A stretch of 64,000 nt of DNA from Anoxybacillus thermarum (GTDB taxonomy: Bacteria > Bacillota > Bacilli > Bacillales > Anoxybacillaceae), in NCBI RefSeq assembly GCF_000836725.1, contig NZ_JXTH01000001.1:1-64000 (forward strand), written 5' to 3'. Shown one piece after another: positions 17,189 to 27,110 of this stretch. The notes beneath the pieces are model-generated. The model made no database searches and had not been told where the DNA came from. It saw only the letters and a list, made by a program, of their open reading frames with translations. Each line of letters starts with the position of its first letter. Position 1 is the first letter of the stretch. The position numbers and the translations under genes were made by a program.

Positions 17189-18799
17189 ATGGAAATCATC
17201 GAGCTGTCATTGCCAGCAACAAACCGTTTAGCAACGGAATATATTGAAGGGAAGTTTCCTGTAAACGAGGCGTTTCACCCTTGTTCGTTTGAACAACGTT
17301 TGCGTGAACTGCAAAAACGAACGTATGCCCGCGAAGCGCTTGCGGATCATTTATTAACGTATCATCAAAAGTTTCAAGCAAGTCGTGAAACGATCGCAAA
17401 CATTGAAAAACTACGTCAGCGAGAAAGCGTTGTTGTCATCGGCGGACAACAAGCAGGACTTTTAACCGGACCGCTATATACGATATATAAAATCATTTCG
17501 ATTATCGTATTAGCAAAGCAACAAGAGAAACAGCTTGGCGTTCCTGTCGTGCCGATATTTTGGATGGCTTCTGAAGACCATGATATTTCAGAAATCAATT
17601 ATGTACATATCGCTGAACATGGAAAAGTAAAAAAATATGTGTATCCGCCATTAGCGAAAGAAAAGCGAATGGCTGCTCATATTGACATCGATGCGGATGC
17701 GTTGAAGCATTGGGTTGACGAGGTGTTAAAAACGTATGGCGAAACGGACGTGACAAACGAGTTGCGCGCATACATACATGAATGTATCATGCAATCCGAT
17801 ACGGTGACGGACTTTTTTGCGGCTATCATTTTAACGTTGTTTGCGAAAGAAGGCATCGTCGTCGTTGATGCCGCTCATCCGCAGCTTCGGGCGATCGAGC
17901 GCGAATGGTTTATGACGCTTGCTTATGAACATAAAGCGATTACAAACGCCCTTCAAACCCAACAACGCCATCTTGCACAGCTAGGCTATGCACGAGCCAT
18001 TGATTTGTCGCCATTGTGCGCTCATTTGTTTTATGATGACGGTCAACGGCGGTTATTATATTACGACGATGACAAGCAACTTTTTTACACGAAAGATGGG
18101 GCATATCGTTTTACGCCAGATGAATTAAGACAACGAATCGAAAGCGAACCGCAATCATTTAGTAACAACGTCGTCACACGACCGCTTATGCAAGAGTGGC
18201 TATTTCCGACGCTTGCTTTTATTGCTGGTCCGGGCGAAATGGCTTATTGGGCAGAGTTAAAACGCGTGTTTGAGCATTTTCATTGGCATATGCCGCCCGT
18301 TGTGCCGCGCCTTTCTTTCACGCTTGTTGAGCGCCATATTGCTGCTGATTTAGCGGATGTGCGCATGACGGTAGAAGAGGTGTTGACAAAAGGGACGAAG
18401 CAGGCAGTAGACACATGGTTGCGCACAAATCAACCTGCACAATTTGATGAAACGTTTGATGAAGCGAAAAAACAAATGGCGCACATTCATGAACAACTGC
18501 GTCAACTCGGCATGCAAATTGATCCTCATTTGGAGGGAGTGATGTTGAAAAATGCCGAACGAATCGAAACACAAATCGATTATCTTCAACAATTGATTAC
18601 AAGACGCATGTTGCAAAAACATGATGTGCACGTGCGCAAATATGAGCGCATTGAACTGTCGCTTCGCCCGAACAATATGCCACAAGAGCGTGTCTGGAAC
18701 ATCATTTACTATATGAATCGCTATGGATTAGATTTTGTTTCCCGCCTTCTTCATGTCGATTATCGTTGGAACGGGATGCATAAAATTGTATATATTTAA
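17189..18799 (+). CDS. bshC: Bacillithiol biosynthesis cysteine-adding enzyme BshC (YllA)
   Basis: 536 residues, close to the usual 539. The early GGQQAGLLTGPLYTIYKI motif (about residues 86-103) and the IFWMASEDHDISEINY motif (about 122-137) of the family are intact, and a C-terminal coiled-coil region precedes the end. BshC adds cysteine to glucosaminyl-malate in the last step of bacillithiol synthesis. It ends the panE-DUF3397-bshC group with a strong terminator and normally precedes mraZ, which is missing here. Confidence 0.95.
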   Translation: MEIIELSLPATNRLATEYIEGKFPVNEAFHPCSFEQRLRELQKRTYAREALADHLLTYHQKFQASRETIANIEKLRQRESVVVIGGQQAGLLTGPLYTIYKIISIIVLAKQQEKQLGVPVVPIFWMASEDHDISEINYVHIAEHGKVKKYVYPPLAKEKRMAAHIDIDADALKHWVDEVLKTYGETDVTNELRAYIHECIMQSDTVTDFFAAIILTLFAKEGIVVVDAAHPQLRAIEREWFMTLAYEHKAITNALQTQQRHLAQLGYARAIDLSPLCAHLFYDDGQRRLLYYDDDKQLFYTKDGAYRFTPDELRQRIESEPQSFSNNVVTRPLMQEWLFPTLAFIAGPGEMAYWAELKRVFEHFHWHMPPVVPRLSFTLVERHIAADLADVRMTVEEVLTKGTKQAVDTWLRTNQPAQFDETFDEAKKQMAHIHEQLRQLGMQIDPHLEGVMLKNAERIETQIDYLQQLITRRMLQKHDVHVRKYERIELSLRPNNMPQERVWNIIYYMNRYGLDFVSRLLHVDYRWNGMHKIVYI

Positions 18800-18813
18800 C
18801 TGTTTTCGTCGAT

Positions 18814-18845
18814 AAAAAAATCCTGTCGCGTACAGGATTTTTTTT
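18814..18845 (+). terminator. Terminator after bshC
   Basis: AAATCCTGT (18818-18826) pairs with ACAGGATTT (18832-18840) with A-run before and T-run after. Confidence 0.92.
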
Positions 18846-18926
18846 ATGTACAATAGAATAGTTCGGAAGTAAGTAGTGAATTTAGTGAAATGATGGTACA
18901 ATACAATTGCACTCATTTTTTAACAG
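18846..18926 (+). promoter_or_regulatory. Possible dcw promoter region with TAGTGAA direct repeats
   Basis: This 81-base stretch is where the promoter in front of mraZ would be expected. It holds a TACAAT -10-like box (18897-18902) with no good -35, and two direct repeats TAGTGAA at 18874-18880 and 18883-18889 that resemble the repeated GTGG-type operators bound by MraZ in other bacteria. They may be remnants of mraZ autoregulation. Weak evidence. Confidence 0.3.
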
Positions 18927-19078
18927 ATAAGAAAGTATAAAATTTCAGATTTAGGGAGCTGTCTAGCTCCAAGCGCCATCGGCTCGAGTCGCTCCGCCCC
19001 ACACTGTGGCGGCGACAGCCTCCTCGGTGGGGCTTGTGCGCTCTTCGCCGATAGGCGGGCGCTTTGCGCTTTTCTTAT
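18927..19078 (+). repeat. Dispersed Bacillaceae hairpin repeat, copy 1 (upstream of rsmH)
   Basis: A 152-base element starting ATAAGAAAG and ending CTTTTCTTAT (inverted ends). Inside, AAGCGCC-ATCGGC near the left pairs with GCCGAT...GGCGCTT near the right. The left 60 bases (AGCTGTCTAGCTCCAAGCGC core) and right 50 bases (CTCTTCGCCGATAGG core) are shared with copy 2 at 48118-48326; the centre differs. Similar 'GTCTAGCTCC...GCGCTTTTC' elements are scattered in Geobacillus and Bacillus genomes. It carries no gene and fills the place of mraZ. Confidence 0.8.
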
Positions 19079-19109
19079 AAAGCAAGTGGAATCGAGGGAG
19101 GTGACATCG

Positions 19110-20042
19110 TTGTTTCATCATGTAACGGTATTATTAAAAGAAACGGTTGACGGATTAAATATTAAAAAAGACGGTACATATGTAGATTGTACGCTCGGCG
19201 GAGCTGGACATAGCGAATATTTATTATCGCAATTATCGCCAGAAGGAAGATTGTTTGCTTTCGATCAAGACGATGTGGCGATTCGTCATGCACAGCAAAA
19301 ACTTGAACGATATAGCGGTCAGTTTACGATTATTAAAAGTAACTTTCGCTATATGAAACAACAGCTAGCCCTTTACGGTGTGTATGAAGTAGACGGCATT
19401 TTGTTTGATCTTGGCGTATCATCTCCGCAGTTAGATATGCCTGAGCGGGGGTTTAGTTATCAACATGAGGCACCGCTCGATATGCGCATGGATCGCGAAC
19501 AAACGTTAACGGCGTATGATGTCGTGAACACATGGCCGTATGAAAAGCTGGTAAAAATTTTCTTTCAATATGGCGAAGAAAAATTTTCAAAAGCAATCGC
19601 CCGTAAAATTGAGCAAACGCGCAAGCAAAAGCCGATTGAAACGACGACCGAGCTCGCCGAAATCATTAAAGAAGCCATTCCGGCACCGGCGCGTCGAACA
19701 GGAGGGCACCCAGCAAAACGGGTGTTTCAAGCGATTCGCATTGCGGTCAACGACGAGTTGCGCGCGTTTGAAGAAGCGATTGAACAAGCGATTGACCTAT
19801 TAAAACCTGGCGGACGAATGAGCGTCATTACGTTCCATTCGCTTGAAGACCGCATTTGTAAGCTTGCGTTTAAACAAGCAAGTGAAACGCCGCACTTGCC
19901 GCCGGGATTGCCGATCATTCCTGATGAATACAAGCCAAAATTAAAAATCATTACAAAAAAACCGATCGTCCCGTCAGAAGAAGAATTGCAACATAATCAC
20001 CGCGCACGATCTGCGAAGTTACGCATCGCTGAAAAACTGTAA
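19110..20042 (+). CDS. rsmH: 16S rRNA (cytosine1402-N4)-methyltransferase RsmH (MraW)
   Basis: 310 residues. The TTG at 19110, six bases after GGGAGGTG, gives the canonical [16 protein letters not shown] start; the frame is open further upstream but without support. The SAM motif [15 protein letters not shown] and the DPGFSS-region equivalent ([17 protein letters not shown]) are intact. It methylates N4 of C1402 in the decoding centre. First gene of the dcw cluster here because mraZ is absent. Confidence 0.95.
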   Translation: MFHHVTVLLKETVDGLNIKKDGTYVDCTLGGAGHSEYLLSQLSPEGRLFAFDQDDVAIRHAQQKLERYSGQFTIIKSNFRYMKQQLALYGVYEVDGILFDLGVSSPQLDMPERGFSYQHEAPLDMRMDREQTLTAYDVVNTWPYEKLVKIFFQYGEEKFSKAIARKIEQTRKQKPIETTTELAEIIKEAIPAPARRTGGHPAKRVFQAIRIAVNDELRAFEEAIEQAIDLLKPGGRMSVITFHSLEDRICKLAFKQASETPHLPPGLPIIPDEYKPKLKIITKKPIVPSEEELQHNHRARSAKLRIAEKL

Positions 20043-20059
20043 AAAGGGGAGAACATAGT

Positions 20060-20416
20060 ATGGCTGCTGTTCGTATACAACAAAAAGTACAACAACGCGA
20101 ACAACACGTCCAACGCGCGCCGAAGAAAAAGAAAAAACAAAATATACGTTGGACATTCGGGGAAAAAATGGTGTTTGTTTCGTTTCTCGCATTTTCGCTA
20201 TATAGTAGCATAACGATTGTTTCCAATCAGTTTACAATTTACAATATCAATAAAGAAGTGCAACAATTACAAGCAGACATTCAAGAGCAACAAAAACAAA
20301 ATCGCGATTTATACGCACAAGTGCAAGAGTTAAGCACATATGAGCGCATTTTAGCGAAAGCGAGAGAACTTGGTTTAACATTAAACGAAAATAACGTAAA
20401 AGTTGTGCAGGACTGA
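20060..20416 (+). CDS. ftsL: Cell division protein FtsL
   Basis: 118 residues with the expected bitopic layout: a basic cytoplasmic N-terminus (QRAPKKKKKQ), one membrane helix (about 38-58) and an extracytoplasmic leucine-zipper-like coiled coil (VQQLQADIQEQQKQNRDLYA). Sequence identity in this family is low, but position between rsmH and pbpB is diagnostic. It binds DivIC and DivIB in the divisome. Ribosome site AAAGGGGAG. Confidence 0.9.
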   Translation: MAAVRIQQKVQQREQHVQRAPKKKKKQNIRWTFGEKMVFVSFLAFSLYSSITIVSNQFTIYNINKEVQQLQADIQEQQKQNRDLYAQVQELSTYERILAKARELGLTLNENNVKVVQD

Positions 20417-20422
20417 TGCCAA

Positions 20423-22596
20423 ATGAGAAAGCATAAACATACACATAGAGGAGCAGCTATATGTTTCGCTTTTTTTAGCTTGCTCTTTTTTATATTGTTT
20501 GGGCGTTTCGTTTATTTACAAGCAACAGGGAAAGCGGATGGAAGAGTGCTAGCGATTGAGGCGCAAGAACGTTATTTAAAAAAACAAGTGCTTGAAGCGA
20601 AGCGAGGGACGATTTTTGATCGGTACGGTGAAGTCATCGCAGAAGACATTCCTTCTTACACGGTCGTTGCCATTCTCGATCCGAACATGCCGCAACACGT
20701 GACTGATCCGGAAGAAACAGCCCGTAAACTCGCACCGCTATTAAAGATGGATGTAGCGGATGTAGAGCGCATTTTGAAAAAAAAGGCGCATCAAGTCGAG
20801 TTCGGCCCGAACGGTCGCGGCATTAGCCATACGCTTAAGCAAAAAATTGAGGCGTTACAGCTTCCAGGCATTACGTTTGTACGCGATTCAAAACGATTTT
20901 ATCCGAACGGTACGTTTGCATCATACGTTGTCGGCTATGCTCAAAAAGATGAGGCGACGGGCGAGATTATCGGAAAAATGGGCATTGAAAAACAGTTTAA
21001 TGAACAGTTAAAAGAAAAAGATGGAAAGGTCTATTATAAAGGCGACCAACAAGGGTTTAAACTACCTTATTCAGATGAAGACATCGTTCCACCGCAAAAC
21101 GGAAAAGATATATATTTGACAATTGACAAAAAAATCCAAACGTTTTTAGAAGATGCGATGAATGCGGTTGAAAAACAATATGCTCCGAAAAAAATGATCG
21201 CCATCGTGGCAGATGCGAAAACAGGGGCGATTTTAGCGATGAGCACTCGCCCAAGCTTTAATCCGAACAAACGAAATATTGAAAACTACTTGAACGATGC
21301 GATTGCGTACCCATACGAACCGGGATCGACAATGAAAATTTTTACGCTTGCAGCCGCCGTGAATGAAGGTGTGTTTCAAGCAAACGAGACGTATCAATCC
21401 GGTTCTTATCAAGTTGGAAACCATCGGATTCGCGACCATAATAAAGTCGGTTGGGGAAAAATTACGTTTCTTGAAGGCGTGCAACGTTCGTCAAACGTTG
21501 CATTCGCAAAAATTGTGCGCGAAAAACTAGGGGAAGATCGCTTTTTACAATATTTGCATCGCTTCCATTTTAACGAGCCGACAGGCATTGAATTGCCGGG
21601 AGAAAAGGTGGGAAACATTTTATATCGCTATCCGATCGAAAAAGTGACGACAGGTTTCGGCCAAGGAACATCGGTTACACCAATTCAACAAATTCAAGCG
21701 GCTACGGCGATTGCAAACGGCGGAAAAATGATGAAACCGTACGTTGTCGATCGCATCGTTGATCCAGACAGCGGGAAAACGGTCGCAAAACATGAACCGA
21801 CCGTTGTCGATACACCGATTTCAAAAGAAACAGCAGAAAAAGTATTAGACATTTTAGAAACGGTCGTTACATCTGAAAAAGGAACAGGGCGTCCGTACCA
21901 GATTGAAGGTTATCGAGTGGCAGGGAAAACAGGAACGGCGCAAATTCCAGATCCGAAAGGCGGATATTTAATAGGGCACCAAAACTATATGTTCTCGTTC
22001 TTAGGCATGGCACCGCGCGAAAATCCGCGCTTAATTATGTATGTCGCTGTGCAACAACCAAACATTTCATATACGGAAACGGGAGCGGCGCCCGTATCGA
22101 TGATTTTTAATCCCGTCATGAAAAATAGTTTACAATATTTAAACATTCAACCGACTGTTGAGAAAAAGCGGGAGAAAAAAGACAAAAGCATCCCTCTTCC
22201 TTCGTATGTCGGTCAATCGGTTGAACAGGCGTCACAGTCGTTGAAAAAAAAGGGTTCAATGTAACGATCATCGGAAAAGGAACAGAAGTGCGCTCGCAAA
22301 TTCCGAAAGAAGGGGAACACGTCGTTGCACCCGATCGCATTTTGTTGCAAACGGACGGACAAGCGATCATGCCAGATGTGACAGGCTGGTCGTTGCGCGA
22401 TGTTATGAAGCTAGCTGATTTGTTGCAGTTAAAACCAAGCTTTATCGGAAGTGGATATGTGTTTAGACAAAATATCTCTCCGGGAGCGGTTGTAAAACAA
22501 CACGACTATATCATTGTCGAGCTTGCAAAACCGTCACATATTGATGAAAAACAACAAACAGACACCGAACAACAAGTAGACGGTCCAGTCGATTAG
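20423..22596 (+). CDS. pbpB: Penicillin-binding protein 2B (PbpB), reading frame broken by -1 shift at 22246-22252
   Basis: Division transpeptidase. Residues 10-30 are the membrane anchor, about 60-220 the dimerisation domain, and the transpeptidase domain has Ser302 in PGSTMK, an SSN motif and KTGTAQ. The zero frame ends at TAA 22262-22264 after 613 residues, inside the first PASTA domain. The missing C-terminal part (rest of PASTA 1 and PASTA 2) continues in the -1 frame to 22596; joining them gives about 724 residues, close to B. subtilis PBP2B (716). The join point is an A8 run followed by G, which contains the heptamer A AAA AAG. It is either an indel, a sequencing error, or programmed slippage. 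The transpeptidase itself is intact. Confidence 0.92.
22244..22264 (+). other. A8 run with -1 slippery heptamer and early stop in pbpB
   Basis: Eight A at 22244-22251 followed by G; in the zero frame AAA AAA AAG then GGT TCA ATG TAA. The heptamer A AAA AAG (22246-22252) is in the phase required for -1 frameshifting as at E. coli dnaX. A -1 shift yields KKKGFNVTIIGKG, a normal PASTA sequence. One extra A in the run would have the same effect. No strong downstream stem or upstream ribosome-site-like stimulator was seen. Confidence 0.85.
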
Positions 22597-22660
22597 TTCT
22601 ATATAGAACGGTACAAGCATATAGTGGAACGAGCTGAAACATATAAGGAGGTTCTACGAT

Positions 22661-24577
22661 ATGCGCGCAGTGACCGTTCGCAAACGATTAACGGCCGTTT
22701 TGTTGATCGGATTTCTCATTTTTGCGATTATTGATATACGTCTCGGTTATGTCCAATTCGTTTTAGGAGATATGTTAACGGAACGAGCGAAAGATTTATG
22801 GAGCCGGAATATTCCGTTTGAGCCAGAGCGCGGAGAAATCGTCGATCGCAACGGGGTGCCTTTAGCGACAAACGTGAGCGCCCCGTCTGTGCTCGTCGTT
22901 CCAAGACAAATTGAAAACCCATCTGAAGTCGCGAATGAACTTGCACGCATATTAAATATGCCCGTCGAAAAAGCATATAAACATGTGACGAAAAAAACGT
23001 CTATTGAACGCATTCATCCAGAAGGGCGAAAAATTTCAAATGAGCAAGCAAAGCAAATTCGCGATTTAGGGATGAAAGGGGTATATATCGCGGAAGACTC
23101 GAAACGTTACTATCCGTTTGGAAGCTATTTATCGCACGTGCTCGGATTTGCAGGTATTGACAATCAAGGATTAATGGGTCTTGAACTATATTACGATAAA
23201 CAACTAAGCGGTAAACCGGGGTCGGTTCAATTTTATTCCGATGCGAAAGGAAAGCGCATGCCGGGAATGGCAGATGCATACACACCGCCTGTGGACGGTC
23301 TTGACTTAAAATTGACGATTGACACGCGCGTCCAAACGATTTTAGAACGGGAACTGACGATCGCAGAAGCGACATATCGCCCAGATGGCATCATGGCGAT
23401 TGCGATGAACCCGAACAACGGAGAAATTTTAGGGATGGCAAGCCGTCCGACGTTTGACCCTGCCGATTTTCAACACGTTCCTCCTGAAATTTTTAACCGT
23501 AACTTGCCGATTTGGAGTACGTATGAACCGGGATCGACGTTTAAAATTATTACGCTTGCGGCGGCATTAGAAGAAAAAAAAGTCGATTTGTTGAAAGAAC
23601 ATTTTTACGATCCGGGATATGTGAAAGTCGCTGGGGCGACGCTTCATTGTTGGAAGCGTGGTGGTCATGGCGACCAAACGTTTCTTGAAGTTGTGCAAAA
23701 CTCGTGCAACCCCGGATTCGTTGAACTCGGTGAACGGCTTGGCAAAGAAAAACTATTTCAATATATTCGCGCATTCGGCTTTGGTGAAAAAACAGGAATC
23801 GATTTGCAAGGAGAAGGAAAAGGTATTTTGTTTCCGCTCCATCGCGTCGGACCGGTCGAACAAGCGACGACAGCTTTCGGTCAAGGGGTAGCTGTTACAC
23901 CGATTCAACAAGTCGCAGCGGTCGCAGCGGCGGTAAACGGTGGCATTTTATATCAACCGTACATTGCAAAAGAATGGCTCGATCCGGTCACGGGGGAAGT
24001 CGTACGCCGTCAAACGCCGAAAGCAAAACGGAGAGTTATTTCCGAGGAAACGTCCAAGCAAATTCGCTATGCGCTTGAAAGCGTTGTGGCACAAGGAACA
24101 GGTAAGGGAGCGTTTGTCGATGGTTATCGCGTTGGCGGTAAAACAGGTACGGCACAAAAAGCGAAAGATGGTCAATATTTAAAAGATAACCATATCGTTT
24201 CATTTATCGGCTTTGCTCCAGCGGACGATCCGCAAATTGTTGTATATGTCGCTGTCGACAATCCGAAAGGAACGGTGCAATTTGGGGGTGTCGTCGCCGC
24301 TCCGATTGTTGGAAATATTATGGAAGATAGTTTGCGTGCACTCGGTGTAAAACCGCGTAAACAACAAATAGAAAAAGAGACGACGTGGCTCGATGTGCGC
24401 TATGTAGAAGTGCCGAATTTAATCGGTTTAACAAAAAAAGATTTGCAACAACAGCTTTTTCACTTAAAATTAGATGGTAGTGGCGAAGGTGATACGGTCA
24501 TTGAACAGGCGCCGAAGCCTGGAGTCAAAGTGAAAGAAGGAGCGACGATCCGGGTTTATTTTGGAACGAAACGGTAA
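22661..24577 (+). CDS. spoVD: Stage V sporulation protein D (SpoVD), class B penicillin-binding protein
   Basis: 638 residues (B. subtilis 646). Membrane anchor at residues 11-30, dimerisation domain, transpeptidase with Ser292 in PGSTFK, SCN motif and KTGTAQ, and one C-terminal PASTA domain (about 578-636). It makes spore cortex peptidoglycan together with SpoVE. Contrast with its neighbour pbpB: this PASTA domain is uninterrupted. Ribosome site AAGGAGG. Its own promoter is expected from sigma-E control, but I could not assign one with confidence. A terminator follows. Confidence 0.95.
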   Translation: MRAVTVRKRLTAVLLIGFLIFAIIDIRLGYVQFVLGDMLTERAKDLWSRNIPFEPERGEIVDRNGVPLATNVSAPSVLVVPRQIENPSEVANELARILNMPVEKAYKHVTKKTSIERIHPEGRKISNEQAKQIRDLGMKGVYIAEDSKRYYPFGSYLSHVLGFAGIDNQGLMGLELYYDKQLSGKPGSVQFYSDAKGKRMPGMADAYTPPVDGLDLKLTIDTRVQTILERELTIAEATYRPDGIMAIAMNPNNGEILGMASRPTFDPADFQHVPPEIFNRNLPIWSTYEPGSTFKIITLAAALEEKKVDLLKEHFYDPGYVKVAGATLHCWKRGGHGDQTFLEVVQNSCNPGFVELGERLGKEKLFQYIRAFGFGEKTGIDLQGEGKGILFPLHRVGPVEQATTAFGQGVAVTPIQQVAAVAAAVNGGILYQPYIAKEWLDPVTGEVVRRQTPKAKRRVISEETSKQIRYALESVVAQGTGKGAFVDGYRVGGKTGTAQKAKDGQYLKDNHIVSFIGFAPADDPQIVVYVAVDNPKGTVQFGGVVAAPIVGNIMEDSLRALGVKPRKQQIEKETTWLDVRYVEVPNLIGLTKKDLQQQLFHLKLDGSGEGDTVIEQAPKPGVKVKEGATIRVYFGTKR

Positions 24578-24612
24578 AGCCTAGAGGAAGTATCCTCATG
24601 GCTTCTTTTTCT
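24577..24612 (+). terminator. Terminator between spoVD and murE
   Basis: AAGCCTAGAGGA (24577-24588) pairs with TCCTCATGGCTT (24593-24604), with a TA/AT internal mismatch, followed by CTTTTTCTG. It separates the sporulation gene from the vegetative mur genes. Confidence 0.8.
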
Positions 24613-24645
24613 GTTTGTATAAGAAAAAAGAAAGGAACGATCGGC

Positions 24646-26112
24646 ATGAAGTTACAAACGTTGCTTCAATATTTACATAACTTTACACCATGCGTAACAG
24701 AAAATCCAACGATTACATCCATTGAAATGGACTCAAGAGAAGTGCAACAAGGTTCGTTGTTTGTATGCATCAAAGGGTTTACCGTAGACGGTCACGATTT
24801 TGCTGAACAAGCCGTAGCGCGCGGAGCGGTTGCGATCATTGCGGAACGACCGCTCGCATTGCCTGTGCCGGTCATTTATGTGAACGATAGCCGCAGAGCA
24901 TTAGCGATGTTAGCTGATGCGTTTTACGGTCAGCCGACGCATCATCTTCATTTAATCGGTGTAACGGGAACGAACGGAAAAACGTCGACGACGCATTTCA
25001 TTGAACGCATATGTCGTCATGCGGGAAAAAAAACGGGTCTCATTGGCACGATTAACATGAAAATAGGCGATGAAACGTATGATGTAAACAATACAACACC
25101 TGAATCGCTCATCTTGCAAAAAATGTTTCGTAAAATGGTCGATGCGGATGTGGACGTTGCTGCGATGGAAGTCTCTTCACATGCGCTACATATGGGGAGG
25201 GTGCATGGTTGCGATTTTGATGTTGCTGTGTTTACGAATTTAACGCAAGACCATTTAGACTACCATCAAACGATGGACCATTATCGTTGGTCGAAAGGGT
25301 TATTGTTTGCGCAACTCGGCAACCGTTTTGACCATCAACGTCCAAAGTTTGCGATATTGAATGCAGACGATGCGGCTTCCGAAGAATACAAAAAAAGTAC
25401 AGCGGCCCATGTTGTCACATACGGCATTCATCATGAAAGTGACATCATGGCGAAAAACATTGAAATGGCAACGAGTGGCACGACGTTTCAGCTCGTTACA
25501 CCAATCGAAACGGTGCAAGTGAAAATGAAGTTAATTGGCATGTTTAACGTGTATAATATATTAGCTGCTGTGAGCGCTTGTCTCGTCTCGAACATTCCGC
25601 TCACGACGATTGTTGAAGCGATCGCTCATATGGAAGGCGTTCCGGGCCGCTTTGAAGTTGTGGACGCTGGCCAGCCGTTTACGGTCATCGTCGATTACGC
25701 CCATACGCCAGATAGTTTAGAAAATGTGTTGCAAACAATTCGGCAGTTTGCGAAAAAGCGCGTATTTGTCGTCGTCGGTTGCGGTGGAGATCGCGATCGG
25801 ACGAAGCGGCCATTGATGGCACAAATCGCTGTCCAATATAGCGATGTGCCGATTTTTACATCCGATAATCCGCGCTCAGAAGAACCGCTCGCCATTTTAA
25901 ATGATATGAAACAAGGGGTAACAGAAGATGTCGTATGTATCGTCGATCGAAAAGAGGCGATTACATATGCGATTGAGCAAGCTGAAGAAGGCGATGTCGT
26001 TTTAATCGCAGGAAAAGGACATGAAACGTATCAAATAATTGGCAAAGACGTGTTATATTTCGATGATCGTGTCGTCGCACGCGAAGCTATTCAACGAAGA
26101 AAAGATAAATAG
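24646..26112 (+). CDS. murE: UDP-MurNAc-tripeptide synthetase MurE (meso-diaminopimelate adding)
   Basis: 488 residues. ATP-binding motif [15 protein letters not shown] (about residues 105-119), HALHMGRV and the C-terminal DNPRSEEP motif that marks ligases using meso-diaminopimelate rather than lysine. ATG at 24646 follows AAAGGAACGATC; an in-frame extension to 24598 lies in the terminator and is rejected. It starts the run murE-mraY-murD-spoVE. Confidence 0.96.
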   Translation: MKLQTLLQYLHNFTPCVTENPTITSIEMDSREVQQGSLFVCIKGFTVDGHDFAEQAVARGAVAIIAERPLALPVPVIYVNDSRRALAMLADAFYGQPTHHLHLIGVTGTNGKTSTTHFIERICRHAGKKTGLIGTINMKIGDETYDVNNTTPESLILQKMFRKMVDADVDVAAMEVSSHALHMGRVHGCDFDVAVFTNLTQDHLDYHQTMDHYRWSKGLLFAQLGNRFDHQRPKFAILNADDAASEEYKKSTAAHVVTYGIHHESDIMAKNIEMATSGTTFQLVTPIETVQVKMKLIGMFNVYNILAAVSACLVSNIPLTTIVEAIAHMEGVPGRFEVVDAGQPFTVIVDYAHTPDSLENVLQTIRQFAKKRVFVVVGCGGDRDRTKRPLMAQIAVQYSDVPIFTSDNPRSEEPLAILNDMKQGVTEDVVCIVDRKEAITYAIEQAEEGDVVLIAGKGHETYQIIGKDVLYFDDRVVAREAIQRRKDK

Positions 26113-26135
26113 GAGATGAGGAAGGTGCAGCGATC

Positions 26136-27110
26136 ATGAACGAGAAAGTCATTTTGTTTACGGCAGGGCTTGCTTTTATTATTACGGTTGTATTATCGCC
26201 CATTTTCATTCCGTTTTTAAGGCGATTAAAATTTGGGCAAAGCATTCGTGAGGAAGGACCAAAATCACATCAAAAAAAATCAGGGACGCCAACGATGGGC
26301 GGGTTAATGATTTTACTATCGCTTTCGATCACGACATTTGTCATGAGCGATCTATTTTTTGAACGGACAGCACAAACGTACTTATTGTTGTTTGTGACGA
26401 TAGGCTACGGATTGCTCGGCTTTGTTGACGATTTCATTAAAGTTGTTATGAAGCGCAACCTTGGCTTAACGAGCAAACAAAAACTAGCAGGGCAATTACT
26501 CATTGCGCTCATCTTTTACTTTTTCTTTCAACACTATAGCATTTCAACGGTCGTTTCGATCCCAGGGACAGACGTTTCCATTGATTTAGGAGCTGCGTAT
26601 ATTTTGCTTATTATTTTTATGCTTGTTGGCGGTTCGAATGCCGTCAATTTAACAGATGGATTAGACGGCTTGCTTGCGGGAACAGCAGCGATCGCGTTTG
26701 GTGCATATGCTGTATTGGCGTGGAATCAAGGGCAGTACGATATCGCCATTTTTAACGTTGCTGTCGTCGGTGCAGTGCTTGGATTTCTCGTATTTAACGC
26801 GCACCCTGCAAAAGTGTTTATGGGGGATACCGGCTCACTTGCGCTTGGTGGGGCGATTGTCACCGTTGCGATTTTAACGAAACTTGAAATATTATTAGTC
26901 ATTATCGGCGGCGTATTCGTCATCGAAACGTTATCTGTTATTATTCAAGTCATTTCGTTTAAAACGACAGGCAAACGCGTGTTTCGCATGAGCCCGCTTC
27001 ATCATCATTACGAATTAATCGGCTGGTCTGAATGGCGCGTCGTTGTAACGTTTTGGGCGGTTGGCCTACTATTTGCCATCTTAGGAATTTATATTGAGGT
27101 GTGGGTATGA
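26136..27110 (+). CDS. mraY: Phospho-N-acetylmuramoyl-pentapeptide transferase MraY
   Basis: 324 residues, exactly the B. subtilis length, with about ten membrane helices. Conserved motifs: GFVDDFIKV (aspartate pair), [26 protein letters not shown] and the [11 protein letters not shown] histidine loop. It makes lipid I on the inner face of the membrane. Its stop overlaps the murD start (ATGA). Confidence 0.97.
   Translation: MNEKVILFTAGLAFIITVVLSPIFIPFLRRLKFGQSIREEGPKSHQKKSGTPTMGGLMILLSLSITTFVMSDLFFERTAQTYLLLFVTIGYGLLGFVDDFIKVVMKRNLGLTSKQKLAGQLLIALIFYFFFQHYSISTVVSIPGTDVSIDLGAAYILLIIFMLVGGSNAVNLTDGLDGLLAGTAAIAFGAYAVLAWNQGQYDIAIFNVAVVGAVLGFLVFNAHPAKVFMGDTGSLALGGAIVTVAILTKLEILLVIIGGVFVIETLSVIIQVISFKTTGKRVFRMSPLHHHYELIGWSEWRVVVTFWAVGLLFAILGIYIEVWV

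Noticed and set aside
20423-22264. Calling pbpB a pseudogene
   Set aside because: The transpeptidase domain is complete, the gene is essential in relatives, and only PASTA domains are affected; slippage or sequencing error is more likely than loss of function.
22288-22596. Separate 102-codon gene after pbpB
   Set aside because: Its sequence is the rest of PASTA 1 plus PASTA 2 of PBP2B in the -1 frame; the first ATG has no ribosome site. It was merged with pbpB.
22618-22647. Sigma-E promoter for spoVD from the CATATAGT / CATATAAG boxes
   Set aside because: The downstream box would start transcription inside the ribosome site, and the upstream box lacks a good -35; not reported as a feature.
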